Part shown: in pieces, positions 6,804-16,015 of the stretch
Layout: each line of letters opens with the position of its first letter
Numbering within the stretch: position 1 is the first letter of the stretch
NCBI RefSeq assembly: GCF_028736215.1
Contig: NZ_CP117883.1
Location: 3,906,001-3,970,000 of the forward strand
Reading direction: 5' to 3'
DNA length: 64,000 nucleotides
DNA from: Mucilaginibacter sp. KACC 22773
GTDB taxonomy: Bacteria; Bacteroidota; Bacteroidia; Sphingobacteriales; Sphingobacteriaceae
Position numbers and translations under genes: made by a program
Notes under the pieces: generated by a model
Database searches by the model: none
What the model was told of the DNA's origin: nothing
The model's input: only the letters and a program-made list of their open reading frames with translations

Positions 6804-8318
6804 ATGTCGCCAGGAGTACTGTTATCATTTATTATCGGTTATTTTTTAGTGTTGCTGGTTATTTCATGGCTTACATCCCGCAAAGCATCAGATAATGATA
6901 CTTTTTTTGTGGCCAACCGCAACTCTAAATGGTATTTGGTAGCCTTCGGGATGATTGGCACCGCCCTTAGCGGGGTTACCTTTATTTCGGTACCGGGCAA
7001 GGTTGGCGCGCCATCCGGCGATCAGTTTTCTTACTTTCAATTTGTATTGGGTAATGCTGCCGGCTTTCTCATTATCGCAATCGTATTGTTACCGCTTTAT
7101 TACCGGTTAAAACTCACATCAATATACAGTTATATTGAGGGGGCTTTGGGCACCTGGAGCTATAAAACCGCTGCCGGGATATTCCTCATCAGCAGGGTTA
7201 TCGGCTCGTCCTTCCGGCTGTACCTGGTGGTTATTGTATTACAGAAATTTATTTTTGATAGTTACCATATTCCTTTTGCAGTTACAGTGCTCATTTGTTT
7301 AGTCCTTATCTGGTCGTACACGTTTAAAGGGGGATTAAAAACCATTATTATTACCGATAGCTTACAGACTTTCTTCCTCGTGTTATCGGTATTTCTGTCG
7401 ATATACTTTATTTGCAGCAGCCTGCATATGAATGTTTTTGAGGCTGCCGATGCCATTAAAAACAGCAGTTACGCCAAAATATTCTTCTTTAATGATTTCC
7501 TGAGCAGTAAATTCCATTTTACCAAAGCGTTTTTCGGTGGTATATTTATTACCATTGGCATGGTGGGGCTTGACCAGGACCTGATGCAAAAAAACCTGAG
7601 CCTTAAAAACATCAAGGAAGCCCAAAAAAACATGTTCAGTTTTACGGGGGTATTCGTGGTCATCAATATTTTCTTTTTAAGTGTAGGGGCCTTATTATGG
7701 CTGTATGCCGGCAAATATGGTATTCATGTGGATAAAACCGACTACCTGTACCCTACCATAGCCCTGCAATATTTAGGCATTGTACCGGCCATGGTTTTCA
7801 TGCTGGGGCTTACAGCGGCAACTTTTGCTACCACCGATTCGGCGCTTACCGCGCTTACTACCTCTTTTTGCGTAGATTTTTTAGGCTTTAATAAAAGCAC
7901 CGATCTTAACAGCAAAAAAAAGGTAGGCACACGCCATACCGTGCATATTGCGTTTTCTGGATTGATGTTTTTAACCATTGTGATATTTAACGCAATTAAC
8001 AACGATGCGGTGGTAAGCGCCATATTTACTGTTGCATCTTACACATACGGGCCATTACTGGGGCTTTACTCCTTTGGTTTGTTTATAAGTAACAGGCAGG
8101 TAAGGGATAAGTTGGTACCATTTATTTGTGTGGCATCCCCTGCTATATGCTATTTTTTAAATGCCGAATCAAAATCGCTTTTGGGCGGATATGTTTTTAG
8201 CAACGAGCTCATCATTGTTAACGGATTAATTACCTTTGTCGGCTTGTGGCTGAGCTCGAGTCCGAAAGAAAGTCCGAAAGACGGAAAGTCCGGAAGTCCG
8301 AAAGTTGTAACCGGGTAA
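6804..8318 (+). CDS. sodium:solute symporter (SSS family)
   Basis: A 504-residue inner-membrane protein with about 13 hydrophobic helices and the LeuT-like SSS pattern: GYFLVLLVISWLTSRKASDN at the first helix, ANRNSKWYLVAFGMIGTALSGVTFI at the second, and the family region GLTAATFATTDSALTALTTS (about residues 338-357). It should take up an organic solute with Na+; the solute is not predictable (relatives transport sugars, amino acids or acetate). Odd feature: the last 20 or so residues (SSSPKESPKDGKSGSPK..., after about residue 484) are hydrophilic and encoded by the intergenic word repeat, so the gene end appears to have been extended or invaded by it. Confidence 0.88.
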   Translation: MSPGVLLSFIIGYFLVLLVISWLTSRKASDNDTFFVANRNSKWYLVAFGMIGTALSGVTFISVPGKVGAPSGDQFSYFQFVLGNAAGFLIIAIVLLPLYYRLKLTSIYSYIEGALGTWSYKTAAGIFLISRVIGSSFRLYLVVIVLQKFIFDSYHIPFAVTVLICLVLIWSYTFKGGLKTIIITDSLQTFFLVLSVFLSIYFICSSLHMNVFEAADAIKNSSYAKIFFFNDFLSSKFHFTKAFFGGIFITIGMVGLDQDLMQKNLSLKNIKEAQKNMFSFTGVFVVINIFFLSVGALLWLYAGKYGIHVDKTDYLYPTIALQYLGIVPAMVFMLGLTAATFATTDSALTALTTSFCVDFLGFNKSTDLNSKKKVGTRHTVHIAFSGLMFLTIVIFNAINNDAVVSAIFTVASYTYGPLLGLYSFGLFISNRQVRDKLVPFICVASPAICYFLNAESKSLLGGYVFSNELIIVNGLITFVGLWLSSSPKESPKDGKSGSPKVVTG

Positions 8319-8417
8319 AAGCAACAACAAAACATAATAATAAATTCGATGTACTAAATAATACTTCCGGACTTTCGGACTTTCCGACTTTCGGACTAAA
8401 AAAACACTTCCGGACTA
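8258..8417. repeat. inverted word repeat overlapping the symporter 3' end
   Basis: The forward arm (8258-8304) is a chain of agtccgaaag, acggaaagtcc and ggaagtccgaaag words. The reverse arm (8362-8398) is its imperfect reverse complement (about nine in ten bases after alignment), followed by one more partial copy (8405-8417) that reaches to within 14 bases of the next start codon. The loop is 57 bases and contains the symporter stop codon. The forward arm is coding. Confidence 0.8.
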
Positions 8418-8430
8418 CTAAAAAAAGGAT

Positions 8431-9138
8431 ATGACTGGCGACGATAAAATAAGACAAGCATTTGAAAACAAAAACTGGCAAGAAATAAAGGTTACAGACT
8501 CCTGGCAGATATTTAAAATAATGGCCGAATTTGTTGACGGCTTTGAAAAACTGGCCAAAATTGGCCCATGCGTATCCATCTTCGGATCGGCGCGTACCCA
8601 CAACGATAACAACTATTACAAACTGGCCGAAGAAACCGCGCGTTTGCTTACAGAACATGGCTATGGCGTAATATCTGGCGGTGGCCCCGGTATTATGGAA
8701 GCCGCCAACAAAGGAGCTTATGAGGCAGGGGGCAAATCGGTAGGTTTAAATATTGAGTTGCCTTTTGAGCAATTCCACAATAAATATATCGATAGAGATA
8801 AGATCATGGAGTTTGATTACTTTTTTATCCGCAAAGTGATGTTCATGAAATACTCGCAAGGCTTTATCATTCTGCCTGGTGGTTTTGGCACAATGGACGA
8901 GTCATTCGAGGCCATGACATTAATTCAAACAGGTAAAATTGCACGCTTCCCTATTATTTTTGTGGGTATTGATTACTGGAAAGGTTTATTTAACTGGATA
9001 GAAGAAAAAATGCTGGCCGATCAGCATAATATTAACCCTGATGATTTGAACCTGTATCGCCTGGTAGATACAGCCGAAGAAGCAGTTGACCATATTACCC
9101 GTTTTTACAACAAGTACGTGTTGAAACCGAATTTTTAA
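8431..9138 (+). CDS. LOG family protein (TIGR00730-type Rossmann fold)
   Basis: The two signatures of LOG proteins are present: GGGPGIMEAANKGAYEAGG (about residues 83-101) and PGGFGTMDE (about 150-158), the latter holding the catalytic Glu. Characterised relatives are cytokinin-riboside 5'-monophosphate phosphoribohydrolases or nucleotide 5'-monophosphate nucleosidases that release a base from an NMP; older annotations call them lysine decarboxylases, which is misleading. At 235 aa it has a longer N terminus than plant LOG, as in bacterial type-II relatives. It is followed by a clear terminator, so it ends a transcription unit. Confidence 0.88.
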   Translation: MTGDDKIRQAFENKNWQEIKVTDSWQIFKIMAEFVDGFEKLAKIGPCVSIFGSARTHNDNNYYKLAEETARLLTEHGYGVISGGGPGIMEAANKGAYEAGGKSVGLNIELPFEQFHNKYIDRDKIMEFDYFFIRKVMFMKYSQGFIILPGGFGTMDESFEAMTLIQTGKIARFPIIFVGIDYWKGLFNWIEEKMLADQHNINPDDLNLYRLVDTAEEAVDHITRFYNKYVLKPNF

Positions 9139-9153
9139 GGATATATTATTCAC

Positions 9154-9190
9154 AAAAAATGCAGCCTTGGTCCAGGGCGGCATTTTTTTT
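9154..9190 (+). terminator. rho-independent terminator after the LOG gene
   Basis: AAAAAATGCAGCC, loop TTGGTCCAG, and GGCGGCATTTTTTTT form a stem with one mismatch that runs directly into eight T residues, 15 bases after the stop codon. Confidence 0.8.
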
Positions 9191-9206
9191 GTTCAACTAC
9201 CCTCCC

Positions 9207-9285
9207 CGTCATTGCGAGGAACGAAGCAATCCCCTACATGCTAAGTCCCACATTGTTCGGGATTGCTTCGTTCCTCGCAATGACG
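9207..9285. repeat. REP-like palindrome with 27-bp perfect arms
   Basis: Arms 9207-9233 and 9259-9285 are exact reverse complements over 27 bases, around the core cattgcgaggaacgaagcaa, with a 25-base loop. This core is a dispersed palindromic repeat that I recall from many bacterial genomes, including Bacteroidota. It sits between the convergent LOG and TlpA-like genes. A mobilised REP/MITE-type element is the likely origin; no transposase is nearby. Confidence 0.85.
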
Positions 9286-9374
9286 GTAGTTTAGAACATT
9301 TGTTTAACTATTTCCGTTGAACGTCATAACGTTTTTTTCTAGGTTTTTACCGATGGATACTCTATAGAAAGGAA

Positions 9375-11324
9375 TTACTTCATGCCTTCCTTAGGCACCA
9401 CACTTGCCGAAGCGGTGGGCTCTTTAGCCATATCAATCATGGCGGCAACTTCATCAACCAATCCATCGGCCGAGCCATCAAACCCTACAACTTTAAAGCG
9501 GACGTTGCCATTTTTGTCGATAATAAACTTGGTAGGGATACCATCAACCCCAAATTGCGTTACCACCTTTGATTGGCGGCCATCGGCACCTTTTTCGTCC
9601 AACAATACATAAAAGCTGTATTTTTTATCGGCAATAAATTTCTTTACACCATCGGTATAGTCGCTGCCTTTTTCCCAGGTATCAATAAACAGGAATTTAA
9701 CATCTGCATCGTCCTTAAAATTATTTACAGCAGTTTGCATACCAGGGAACGATGCTTTGCAGGGGCCACACCAGGTTGCCCAAAAATCAACAACAACCAC
9801 TTTACCCTTCAGGCTGGCCAGCGATACGGTGTTGCCTTCAAAATCCTTCAAAGCAAAGGGCAATGCGGGCTGGTTAATCATTTGCTTGGTTAATTCCCCG
9901 CGCTTTTTGTTTTTGGCAAAGTTTATAAGTGAAGTAAGGTACTCATCATAACCTCTTTCGCTGCCTTTCAGGCCAACATAAGCCTTTTTCAGTTCGGCTT
10001 TTAAAATTTCGCTACCCTTGCCATCTTTTAAGGCGCTTTCTATTACCACTTTCGATTCGGTGTATTTACCCAGCGCGTTTAATATCAACACATAATGCTC
10101 ATTAATTTCCGGATCGTTATATGTATTGGTGGCGTATACTTCCTTTTCATATTTTAACGCTTCATCATACTTTTTTTCTTTTAGCAGGATGAATGCGTAT
10201 GTATCCGCGTAGTTATTGTATGATTCTTTAGCGTTATTAGCAGCTGCTTTAGGCGATGTGTACAAACCAGGCTGAGGGTTTTTCATCTGGTCGGCCATAA
10301 TGTCTAAAGATTGTTTCGACATTTTTTCCGCTACATCAAGTTTTTCGCCTGTTTTAGCCCATTCATAGGCTGCATTATTGTAGCCGCCCGCCAGATTGGT
10401 TTTGTTTTGAACTTTGCCTGCGTACGCGTTAAATTTGTCCATATCGCCTTTTTGCATAAAGCCGGTAGCAATTGCAGCGCGGGCATAATCAAGCATGCCA
10501 TTTTTCTCTTTTAACTTTGAAGGGAAATTTTGCTCAAAGGCCTTGTACAGCGAATCCTTTTTATTCAGGTCATTTTGCTGGTAAATAGCCATCACAGCTT
10601 CGTTATAAACCGATTCGCCCTGCGGGAATTTTGCTTTAATAACCTTACCTAATGAATCGGCAGACTCGGGATGCCTGGTCCAGTTTAAGATGTAGGCTGC
10701 CAGCACCATATCTTTTTCCTTATCGCTTTTTTCAAGTGATTTTACTTTGGCCGCAAGCAAGGCCTGAGTTTCAGCATCGGTTTTTTTGGCCAATGCAGCG
10801 TAATATTGTACGCCGAACAGCTTTTCGGTTTTAGGGTTTACCTCCTCTTCTTTTTTAAATAAATCAATACCCCTATAGTTATCGGCTTTTATTTTACCAT
10901 ACCTGATGCCAAGGCCGCTGGTTAATATAAAAGCTTCCGATTCGTAAGCGCCGGTTACAGGCTTTTTATCTTTGTAAACAGGATACAGGTACCCTCTATC
11001 CATGTTGTTATCTATATCTTCGCCACTGCCAAGCTTAATAAAAAAGGCCTTTGCGCCGGCAGGCACTGTAAAATCGCCGGTAAGTAACTCGCCGTTGGCT
11101 TTCAGGTCGACATCTGCAACCGGATTATCCTTGCCATCAATAAAATAAACAGATGCGCTGATATCCTTTTTACCATCAAGCACTGTCCCCGCGGGGCTAT
11201 AGGTAAGTTTTAGCTTTTCGGCAACTGATGGATAGCTATCGGAGAGGGTAAGCTTACTTTGTGCGTAAGTATATTGCATGGCCAGCACGGCAGGCACAAA
11301 CAGTATCAGTTTGTGATATTTCAT
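9375..11324 (-). CDS. TlpA-like thioredoxin-fold protein with large N-terminal region
   Basis: A cleavable signal (MKYHKLILFVPAVLAMQYTYA) directs the 649 aa protein to the periplasm. Residues from about 20 to 480 form a repeat-rich region with helix pairs resembling tetratricopeptide-like repeats and an N-terminal beta domain. From about 490 there is a TlpA/ResA-type thioredoxin domain with WATWCGPCKASFPGM, the redox-active CGPC, and the cis-Pro segment DGIPTKFIID. Such proteins reduce or isomerise disulfides in the envelope, for instance during cytochrome maturation. It stands alone, convergent with the LOG gene, with an AT-rich upstream region. Confidence 0.87.
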   Translation of the reverse strand: MKYHKLILFVPAVLAMQYTYAQSKLTLSDSYPSVAEKLKLTYSPAGTVLDGKKDISASVYFIDGKDNPVADVDLKANGELLTGDFTVPAGAKAFFIKLGSGEDIDNNMDRGYLYPVYKDKKPVTGAYESEAFILTSGLGIRYGKIKADNYRGIDLFKKEEEVNPKTEKLFGVQYYAALAKKTDAETQALLAAKVKSLEKSDKEKDMVLAAYILNWTRHPESADSLGKVIKAKFPQGESVYNEAVMAIYQQNDLNKKDSLYKAFEQNFPSKLKEKNGMLDYARAAIATGFMQKGDMDKFNAYAGKVQNKTNLAGGYNNAAYEWAKTGEKLDVAEKMSKQSLDIMADQMKNPQPGLYTSPKAAANNAKESYNNYADTYAFILLKEKKYDEALKYEKEVYATNTYNDPEINEHYVLILNALGKYTESKVVIESALKDGKGSEILKAELKKAYVGLKGSERGYDEYLTSLINFAKNKKRGELTKQMINQPALPFALKDFEGNTVSLASLKGKVVVVDFWATWCGPCKASFPGMQTAVNNFKDDADVKFLFIDTWEKGSDYTDGVKKFIADKKYSFYVLLDEKGADGRQSKVVTQFGVDGIPTKFIIDKNGNVRFKVVGFDGSADGLVDEVAAMIDMAKEPTASASVVPKEGMK

Positions 11325-11438
11325 AGGTAATTATTTTACCCCTAAAATAATACTATTATTTACTAAAAAGAAAGCGATTAACATTTATTAACTATAAATA
11401 ACATTCATTATAGCACCAAATTGAGCTTATGGTATTCA

Positions 11439-12623
11439 CTATAAATAACTCAGCCACCATTTTTCTTTATGCGCCTGTTTGTATGCATCATAACGTTTAC
11501 ACAACGGATACAGGCCTACAACAATAACTATCCAAACCAGGTAAGCCACCGCCAGCGAAAACCCGTAGCCTTTAAGCGATGTAGTAAACCAAATGGGTTG
11601 ATCAAGTATCCAGATTTTCCAGTTTTGGCCAGGTGTAACGGCGGACGAAACAAGGGCGATTAAATGGATAATATAAATATGGATAATATAGTAAAACATA
11701 GGTACCCTGCCATATACCGATACTACCCTAACAACAGCATTCTGCATCTTTTCTGTAAAGGCCAGGAATAGCAAGGCCGAACCCACGGTTAATAAAACAT
11801 ACAGTAACGAAGACGGGTATTTATTTACTTTGATAAACGAAAGGAAGGTAAAAAACGCATCCTTCTGCACTGTCCATTTAACAGGATCACCGTATACGTT
11901 AAGATACCTGATTATCACAAATAATACCAGTGAAGTAGCGCCAATGACAAATAAAGTCGTCCTGCGTTTTTCCACGCCGTACTCAGGGGTAAACAGTTGC
12001 CCCAGGCAATAGCCTAATGGCATAATTGCCACCAATGGTACAATAGGATAACCTACCAAAAGTATTTCATGTCCCCAAAAAAACGGACGCTGATCATGAA
12101 GAAAGGCCCAGCCAAAACCAGCTAAGTTATTGCCGGCCACATGCACGCCATCCAATAAATTATGGCCGAATATAACTACAAGGCTAAGAACAAGAATAGC
12201 GGTTTTAGGCAAATGGATTAACGCCGCAAGTACAATCATACTTATCCCCAAAGCCCATATGGTTATAAACAGCAACATCGGGAAGGCGATATTAAAGTTC
12301 CAACCGAAATTAACTACCACCAACTCCAGGAACACCAGCCAAAGGCCACGTTTTACCAGGAAAACAGAAAGCTCATTTTTTGTTTTCTTGCGGCTCATTA
12401 AAAATGCCGACGTGCCTGCCAGCAGCATGAAAATGGGTGCGCAAAAATGGGTTATCCAACGGGTAAAAAACAATATGCCGGTTGTTTTATCCAAATCGAG
12501 CGGGTCAAATAAAAACGAACCCGAATACAGGTAATCGCGCACATGGTCAAGCGCCATAATGATCATGATGGTGCCGCGAAGAAAATCAATGGATGTTATC
12601 CTGTTTTTAATTGTTGTTGTCAT
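11439..12623 (-). CDS. DUF1624-type multi-pass membrane protein (acyltransferase-like)
   Basis: The opening RITSIDFLRGTIMIIMALDH is the signature of the DUF1624/heparan-alpha-glucosaminide N-acetyltransferase-like family: an Arg-Gly turn followed by a His in the first membrane helix. About ten hydrophobic segments span the 394 aa. The family is thought to move acyl groups across the membrane onto sugars, but the substrate here is unknown. A second conserved-looking segment, WITHFCAPIFMLLAGTSAF, follows in helix two. It is divergent from the MFS gene at 12815, with 190 bases of AT-rich sequence between them that probably hold both promoters. Confidence 0.8.
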   Translation of the reverse strand: MTTTIKNRITSIDFLRGTIMIIMALDHVRDYLYSGSFLFDPLDLDKTTGILFFTRWITHFCAPIFMLLAGTSAFLMSRKKTKNELSVFLVKRGLWLVFLELVVVNFGWNFNIAFPMLLFITIWALGISMIVLAALIHLPKTAILVLSLVVIFGHNLLDGVHVAGNNLAGFGWAFLHDQRPFFWGHEILLVGYPIVPLVAIMPLGYCLGQLFTPEYGVEKRRTTLFVIGATSLVLFVIIRYLNVYGDPVKWTVQKDAFFTFLSFIKVNKYPSSLLYVLLTVGSALLFLAFTEKMQNAVVRVVSVYGRVPMFYYIIHIYIIHLIALVSSAVTPGQNWKIWILDQPIWFTTSLKGYGFSLAVAYLVWIVIVVGLYPLCKRYDAYKQAHKEKWWLSYL

Positions 12624-12814
12624 TTCAATCGTTAATTGTTCAGGCCGATCTTTTGGGCTATCGGGCTTTAGGTTCCCTGTGTTGGATATTAAGCTGCAAT
12701 TTGTCTATTTTTTTTTGTTTTAGAAATAAAAAGAGGTGAAGGCGGAATTTTAGACATTCGGATGATTTTTAAAGTTAATATCAAGCAATAATATTTTATC
12801 ATTATTTTGCGGCT

Positions 12815-14041
12815 ATGGATCAACCTGCCAAACTTAAACCACAGGCCGCGCTGGGCTTTATTTTTGTTACTATGCTGATAGATGTTATCGGCTTTGGTAT
12901 CATTATACCCGTAATGCCTAAACTGATAGAGAAATTAATACATGGTACCGTTAGCCAGGCCTCGTTATATTCCGGGCTCATGCTGCTGGCTTATTCAATA
13001 ATGCAGTTCCTGTTTTCGCCCATGATTGGCAACCTGAGCGATAAATATGGCCGCAGACCAGTCTTATTATCATCCCTGTTAGGGTTTGGTGTCGATTATC
13101 TTTTCCTTGCATTTGCACCATCAATTGGCTGGCTGTTTGTTGGCCGTACTATTGCGGGTATAACGGGGGCGAGTTTTACAACAGCATCTGCCTATATAGC
13201 AGATGTGAGCACTCCCGAAAAACGCGCGCAAAATTTTGGAATGATAGGTGTAGCTTTTGGCATCGGCTTTATAATTGGCCCCGTGCTGGGTGGTATTTTA
13301 GGAAAATGGAATGTTCACTATCCGTTTTTTGCGGCGGCTGGCTTAGCTTTATTAAACGCAGCTTATGGCTTCTTTATCCTGCCCGAGTCGCTTTCGTTAG
13401 AACATCGCCGTCCATTTAACTGGAAACGCGCCAATCCTTTAGGCTCATTATTACAGCTTAAAAAATATCCATCGGTAATAGGTTTAGCCGCCTCATTGTT
13501 CCTGGTATATTTTGCGGCACAATCTGTACAAAGCGTGTGGACATTTTATACTATCCTGAAATTTAACTGGAGCGAAGATATAGTGGGTTATTCGTTAGGT
13601 TTTATTGGTTTAATGATAGCTATGGTTCAGGGTGGATTGATCAGGGTAACTTTGCCCAAACTGGGTCTGGAACGCAGTATATGGATGGGGCTTTTATTGT
13701 ATAGCACCGGGTTGATATTGTTTGCTTTTGCCACCCATACCTGGATGATGTTTGCCTTTATGATACCTTACGCACTTGGCGGTATTGCCGGCCCGGCGCT
13801 ACAAGGTTTGATGAGCAACCAGGTACCTCCTAATGAACAGGGCGAACTGCAGGGCGGCCTCACCAGCCTCATGAGCCTAAGCTCGATATTTGGCCCATGG
13901 ATAATGACTACCTTGTTTTACTATTTTACCAATTTTAAAAACCACCTTTATTTACCCGGGGCTCCATTTATTTTGGGCGCTATACTGATGTTGTTAGCCG
14001 CATTACTGGCTATCAGAAGTTTTAAAAAGAAGCAAACATAA
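12815..14041 (+). CDS. MFS transporter, TetA-like (TCR/Tet group)
   Basis: Twelve hydrophobic segments in 408 aa. The MFS motif A is GNLSDKYGRRPVLLSS (about residues 69-84), and GITGASFTTASAYIADVS matches the fifth-helix motif C region of TetA-type drug/H+ antiporters (DHA1). Function as an efflux pump is likely; the substrate is not known and tetracycline resistance should not be assumed. It is a close paralogue of the transporter at 14765, sharing the same motifs and length, with an exonuclease gene between them, so a local duplication is likely. Confidence 0.87.
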   Translation: MDQPAKLKPQAALGFIFVTMLIDVIGFGIIIPVMPKLIEKLIHGTVSQASLYSGLMLLAYSIMQFLFSPMIGNLSDKYGRRPVLLSSLLGFGVDYLFLAFAPSIGWLFVGRTIAGITGASFTTASAYIADVSTPEKRAQNFGMIGVAFGIGFIIGPVLGGILGKWNVHYPFFAAAGLALLNAAYGFFILPESLSLEHRRPFNWKRANPLGSLLQLKKYPSVIGLAASLFLVYFAAQSVQSVWTFYTILKFNWSEDIVGYSLGFIGLMIAMVQGGLIRVTLPKLGLERSIWMGLLLYSTGLILFAFATHTWMMFAFMIPYALGGIAGPALQGLMSNQVPPNEQGELQGGLTSLMSLSSIFGPWIMTTLFYYFTNFKNHLYLPGAPFILGAILMLLAALLAIRSFKKKQT

Positions 14042-14164
14042 AGTCGCGATGGGCTTACCTGCTCCGGCGAAGTTTTACAACACTATTGTAAATGCCAATT
14101 ATTATTGCTATGTTAAGTAATAACACGCCTTAAAAGGCAAAAAATAACTTTAATAAAGAAAATA

Positions 14165-14683
14165 ATGGCTTATATTATGGTAGATATAGAAAGTGACGGC
14201 CCAATTCCGGGCGACTTTTCTATGATCTCTTTCGGCGCCGTACTTGTACAGGATGGCCTCGACAAAACTTTTTACGGACAGTTAAAACCAATATCTGAAA
14301 ATTATATCCCCGAAGCGCTGGCTGTTTCGGGCCATACGCGCGACGAAGTTTTATTGTTTGATGACCCGGCCACGGTCATGGCCAATTTTGCAACCTGGAT
14401 AAAAACGGTTTGCAAAGATCAACCCATTTTTATCAGCGACAATAACGGGTTCGACTGGATGTTCATCTGTTGGTACTTCCATCACTTTACGGGCAAAAAT
14501 CCATTTGGCTTCAGTTCGCAAAACCTGGGCAGTTTGTACAAAGGCATGGTAAAAGATATGTTTAAAAACTTTAAACACCTACGCAAAACAGCACATACAC
14601 ACCACCCCGTTGATGATGCCAAAGGAAACGCCGAGGCATTAATTACCTTAAAACGCGAGCACGAGTTAAAGATTAAATTATAG
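14165..14683 (+). CDS. DEDDh-type 3'-5' exonuclease domain protein
   Basis: The N terminus YIMVDIESDGPIPGDFSMISFGAV carries the D-x-E metal-binding pair of exonuclease motif I. SDNNGFDWMF supplies the Asp of motif II, and HHPVDDAKGNAEAL gives the His and Asp of motif III, so the protein is a stand-alone DEDDh nuclease of 172 aa. Relatives trim DNA or RNA 3' ends (DnaQ/ExoI/oligoribonuclease superfamily). It lies between two paralogous MFS genes on the same strand with gaps of 120 and 80 bases; no functional link is evident. Confidence 0.8.
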   Translation: MAYIMVDIESDGPIPGDFSMISFGAVLVQDGLDKTFYGQLKPISENYIPEALAVSGHTRDEVLLFDDPATVMANFATWIKTVCKDQPIFISDNNGFDWMFICWYFHHFTGKNPFGFSSQNLGSLYKGMVKDMFKNFKHLRKTAHTHHPVDDAKGNAEALITLKREHELKIKL

Positions 14684-14764
14684 ATAAAATAATATGATAG
14701 GTTATATATTGGCCAAAATTAATATCTTCAAAACTTTTAAGGCGTATAAACCTTTATCAAATTA

Positions 14765-16015
14765 ATGACTAAAAAACCTAAAAAGAAGCATTCGGCAGCG
14801 CTGGGCTTTATATTTGTTACGCTGTTTATTGATGTGCTTGGTTTAGCGGTTACTATCCCCGTAATGCCCAAACTGCTCGAAAACCTGGGCAATGTTGATG
14901 TAAGTACCGCCGCCCAATACAGCGGTTATTTAACCTTTACCTATGCATCAATGCAATTCCTTTTCTCATCAGTTGTAGGTAACCTGAGCGATAGGTACGG
15001 CCGGCGGCCTGTCCTGCTGAGTTCATTGCTCGGCTTTGGAATAGATTATATTTTTATGGCCTTCGCCCCTACTATAGCCTGGCTTTTTGTTGGCCGGGTA
15101 ATAGCCGGCATCACCGGTGCAAGTACCAGTACGGCAACGGCCTACATTGCCGATGTGAGCACCGGCAAAAACCGCGCAGCAAATTTTGGATTGGTAGGCG
15201 CGGCATCAGGTGTAGGGTTCATTGTAGGGCTGGCTATGGGTAGTTTCCTGGGCGAGATTAGCGTTAGGTTGCCATTTATGGCTGCCGCCGCCTTTGCGCT
15301 GGTTAATGCAGCATACGGCTATTTTGTACTTCCCGAATCATTAGCGCCCGAAAACCGCCGTAAATTTGAATGGAAAAAATCGAACCCCATAAGTTCATTA
15401 CGCAGCCTTAACCGTTATCCCGCACTTGGTGGCCTGGTTGGTGCATTCGCGCTGGTTTATGTAGCCCAAAAAGCAGTAGAATACGTTTTAGCCTTCTTTT
15501 TAATTGAAAAATTTCAATGGAGCCAGATCAGTATTGGTTACCTGGGGGTGTTTATTGGTGTAGTACTGGTAGCTATACAGGGCGGGCTTATCAGGTATAC
15601 TATCCCTAAATTTGGACAGGAAAAAAATATTGTAGCCGGGTTGCTATTTTACGCCCTTGGGTTGGTGCTTATTGCCTTTGCCAGCCATGGCTGGATGGTT
15701 TATGTTTACATGGTACCCTACTGCCTTGGAGGCATCTCGGGGCCTGCACTGCAGGGATTAATTACCGGTACAGTATCGGCAAAAGAACAGGGAGAGTTAC
15801 AGGGCTCATTAACCAGCCTTACCAGTGTGGCTGTTATTATAGGGCCACTGTTGATGAGTTCGGTTTTTCACTTATTTACCCATAAAGATACCACAGCATA
15901 TTTTCCTGGAGCCCCATACATACTGGGCGCCTTATTAATGCTGACGAGTGTGTTATTGGCCGTAAAAAGTTTTAAAAAAGTACCTGCCCCGAAGAAAGCA
16001 GTGAAAACAGTTTAA
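14765..16015 (+). CDS. MFS transporter, TetA-like, paralogue of the gene at 12815
   Basis: 416 aa with twelve hydrophobic segments. It shares with the upstream pump LGFIFVT at the first helix, GNLSDRYGRRPVLLSS as motif A, GRVIAGITGASTSTATAYIADVS in helix five, and PGAPYILGALLMLTSVLLAVKSFKK at the end. It is probably a proton-driven exporter of unknown substrate. Differences concentrate in the first loop and the middle helices, so the two may have different substrates. Its stop codon overlaps the stop of the convergent DUF502 gene by four bases, leaving no room for a separate terminator. Confidence 0.87.
   Translation: MTKKPKKKHSAALGFIFVTLFIDVLGLAVTIPVMPKLLENLGNVDVSTAAQYSGYLTFTYASMQFLFSSVVGNLSDRYGRRPVLLSSLLGFGIDYIFMAFAPTIAWLFVGRVIAGITGASTSTATAYIADVSTGKNRAANFGLVGAASGVGFIVGLAMGSFLGEISVRLPFMAAAAFALVNAAYGYFVLPESLAPENRRKFEWKKSNPISSLRSLNRYPALGGLVGAFALVYVAQKAVEYVLAFFLIEKFQWSQISIGYLGVFIGVVLVAIQGGLIRYTIPKFGQEKNIVAGLLFYALGLVLIAFASHGWMVYVYMVPYCLGGISGPALQGLITGTVSAKEQGELQGSLTSLTSVAVIIGPLLMSSVFHLFTHKDTTAYFPGAPYILGALLMLTSVLLAVKSFKKVPAPKKAVKTV

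Noticed and set aside
8230..8658. Minus-strand ORF of 142 codons across the symporter end and LOG start
   Set aside because: It is antisense to two well-supported genes and reads through the word repeats; composition is repeat-driven.
12130..12534. 134-codon plus-strand ORF
   Set aside because: Antisense to the DUF1624 membrane protein; low-complexity translation typical of an antisense shadow.
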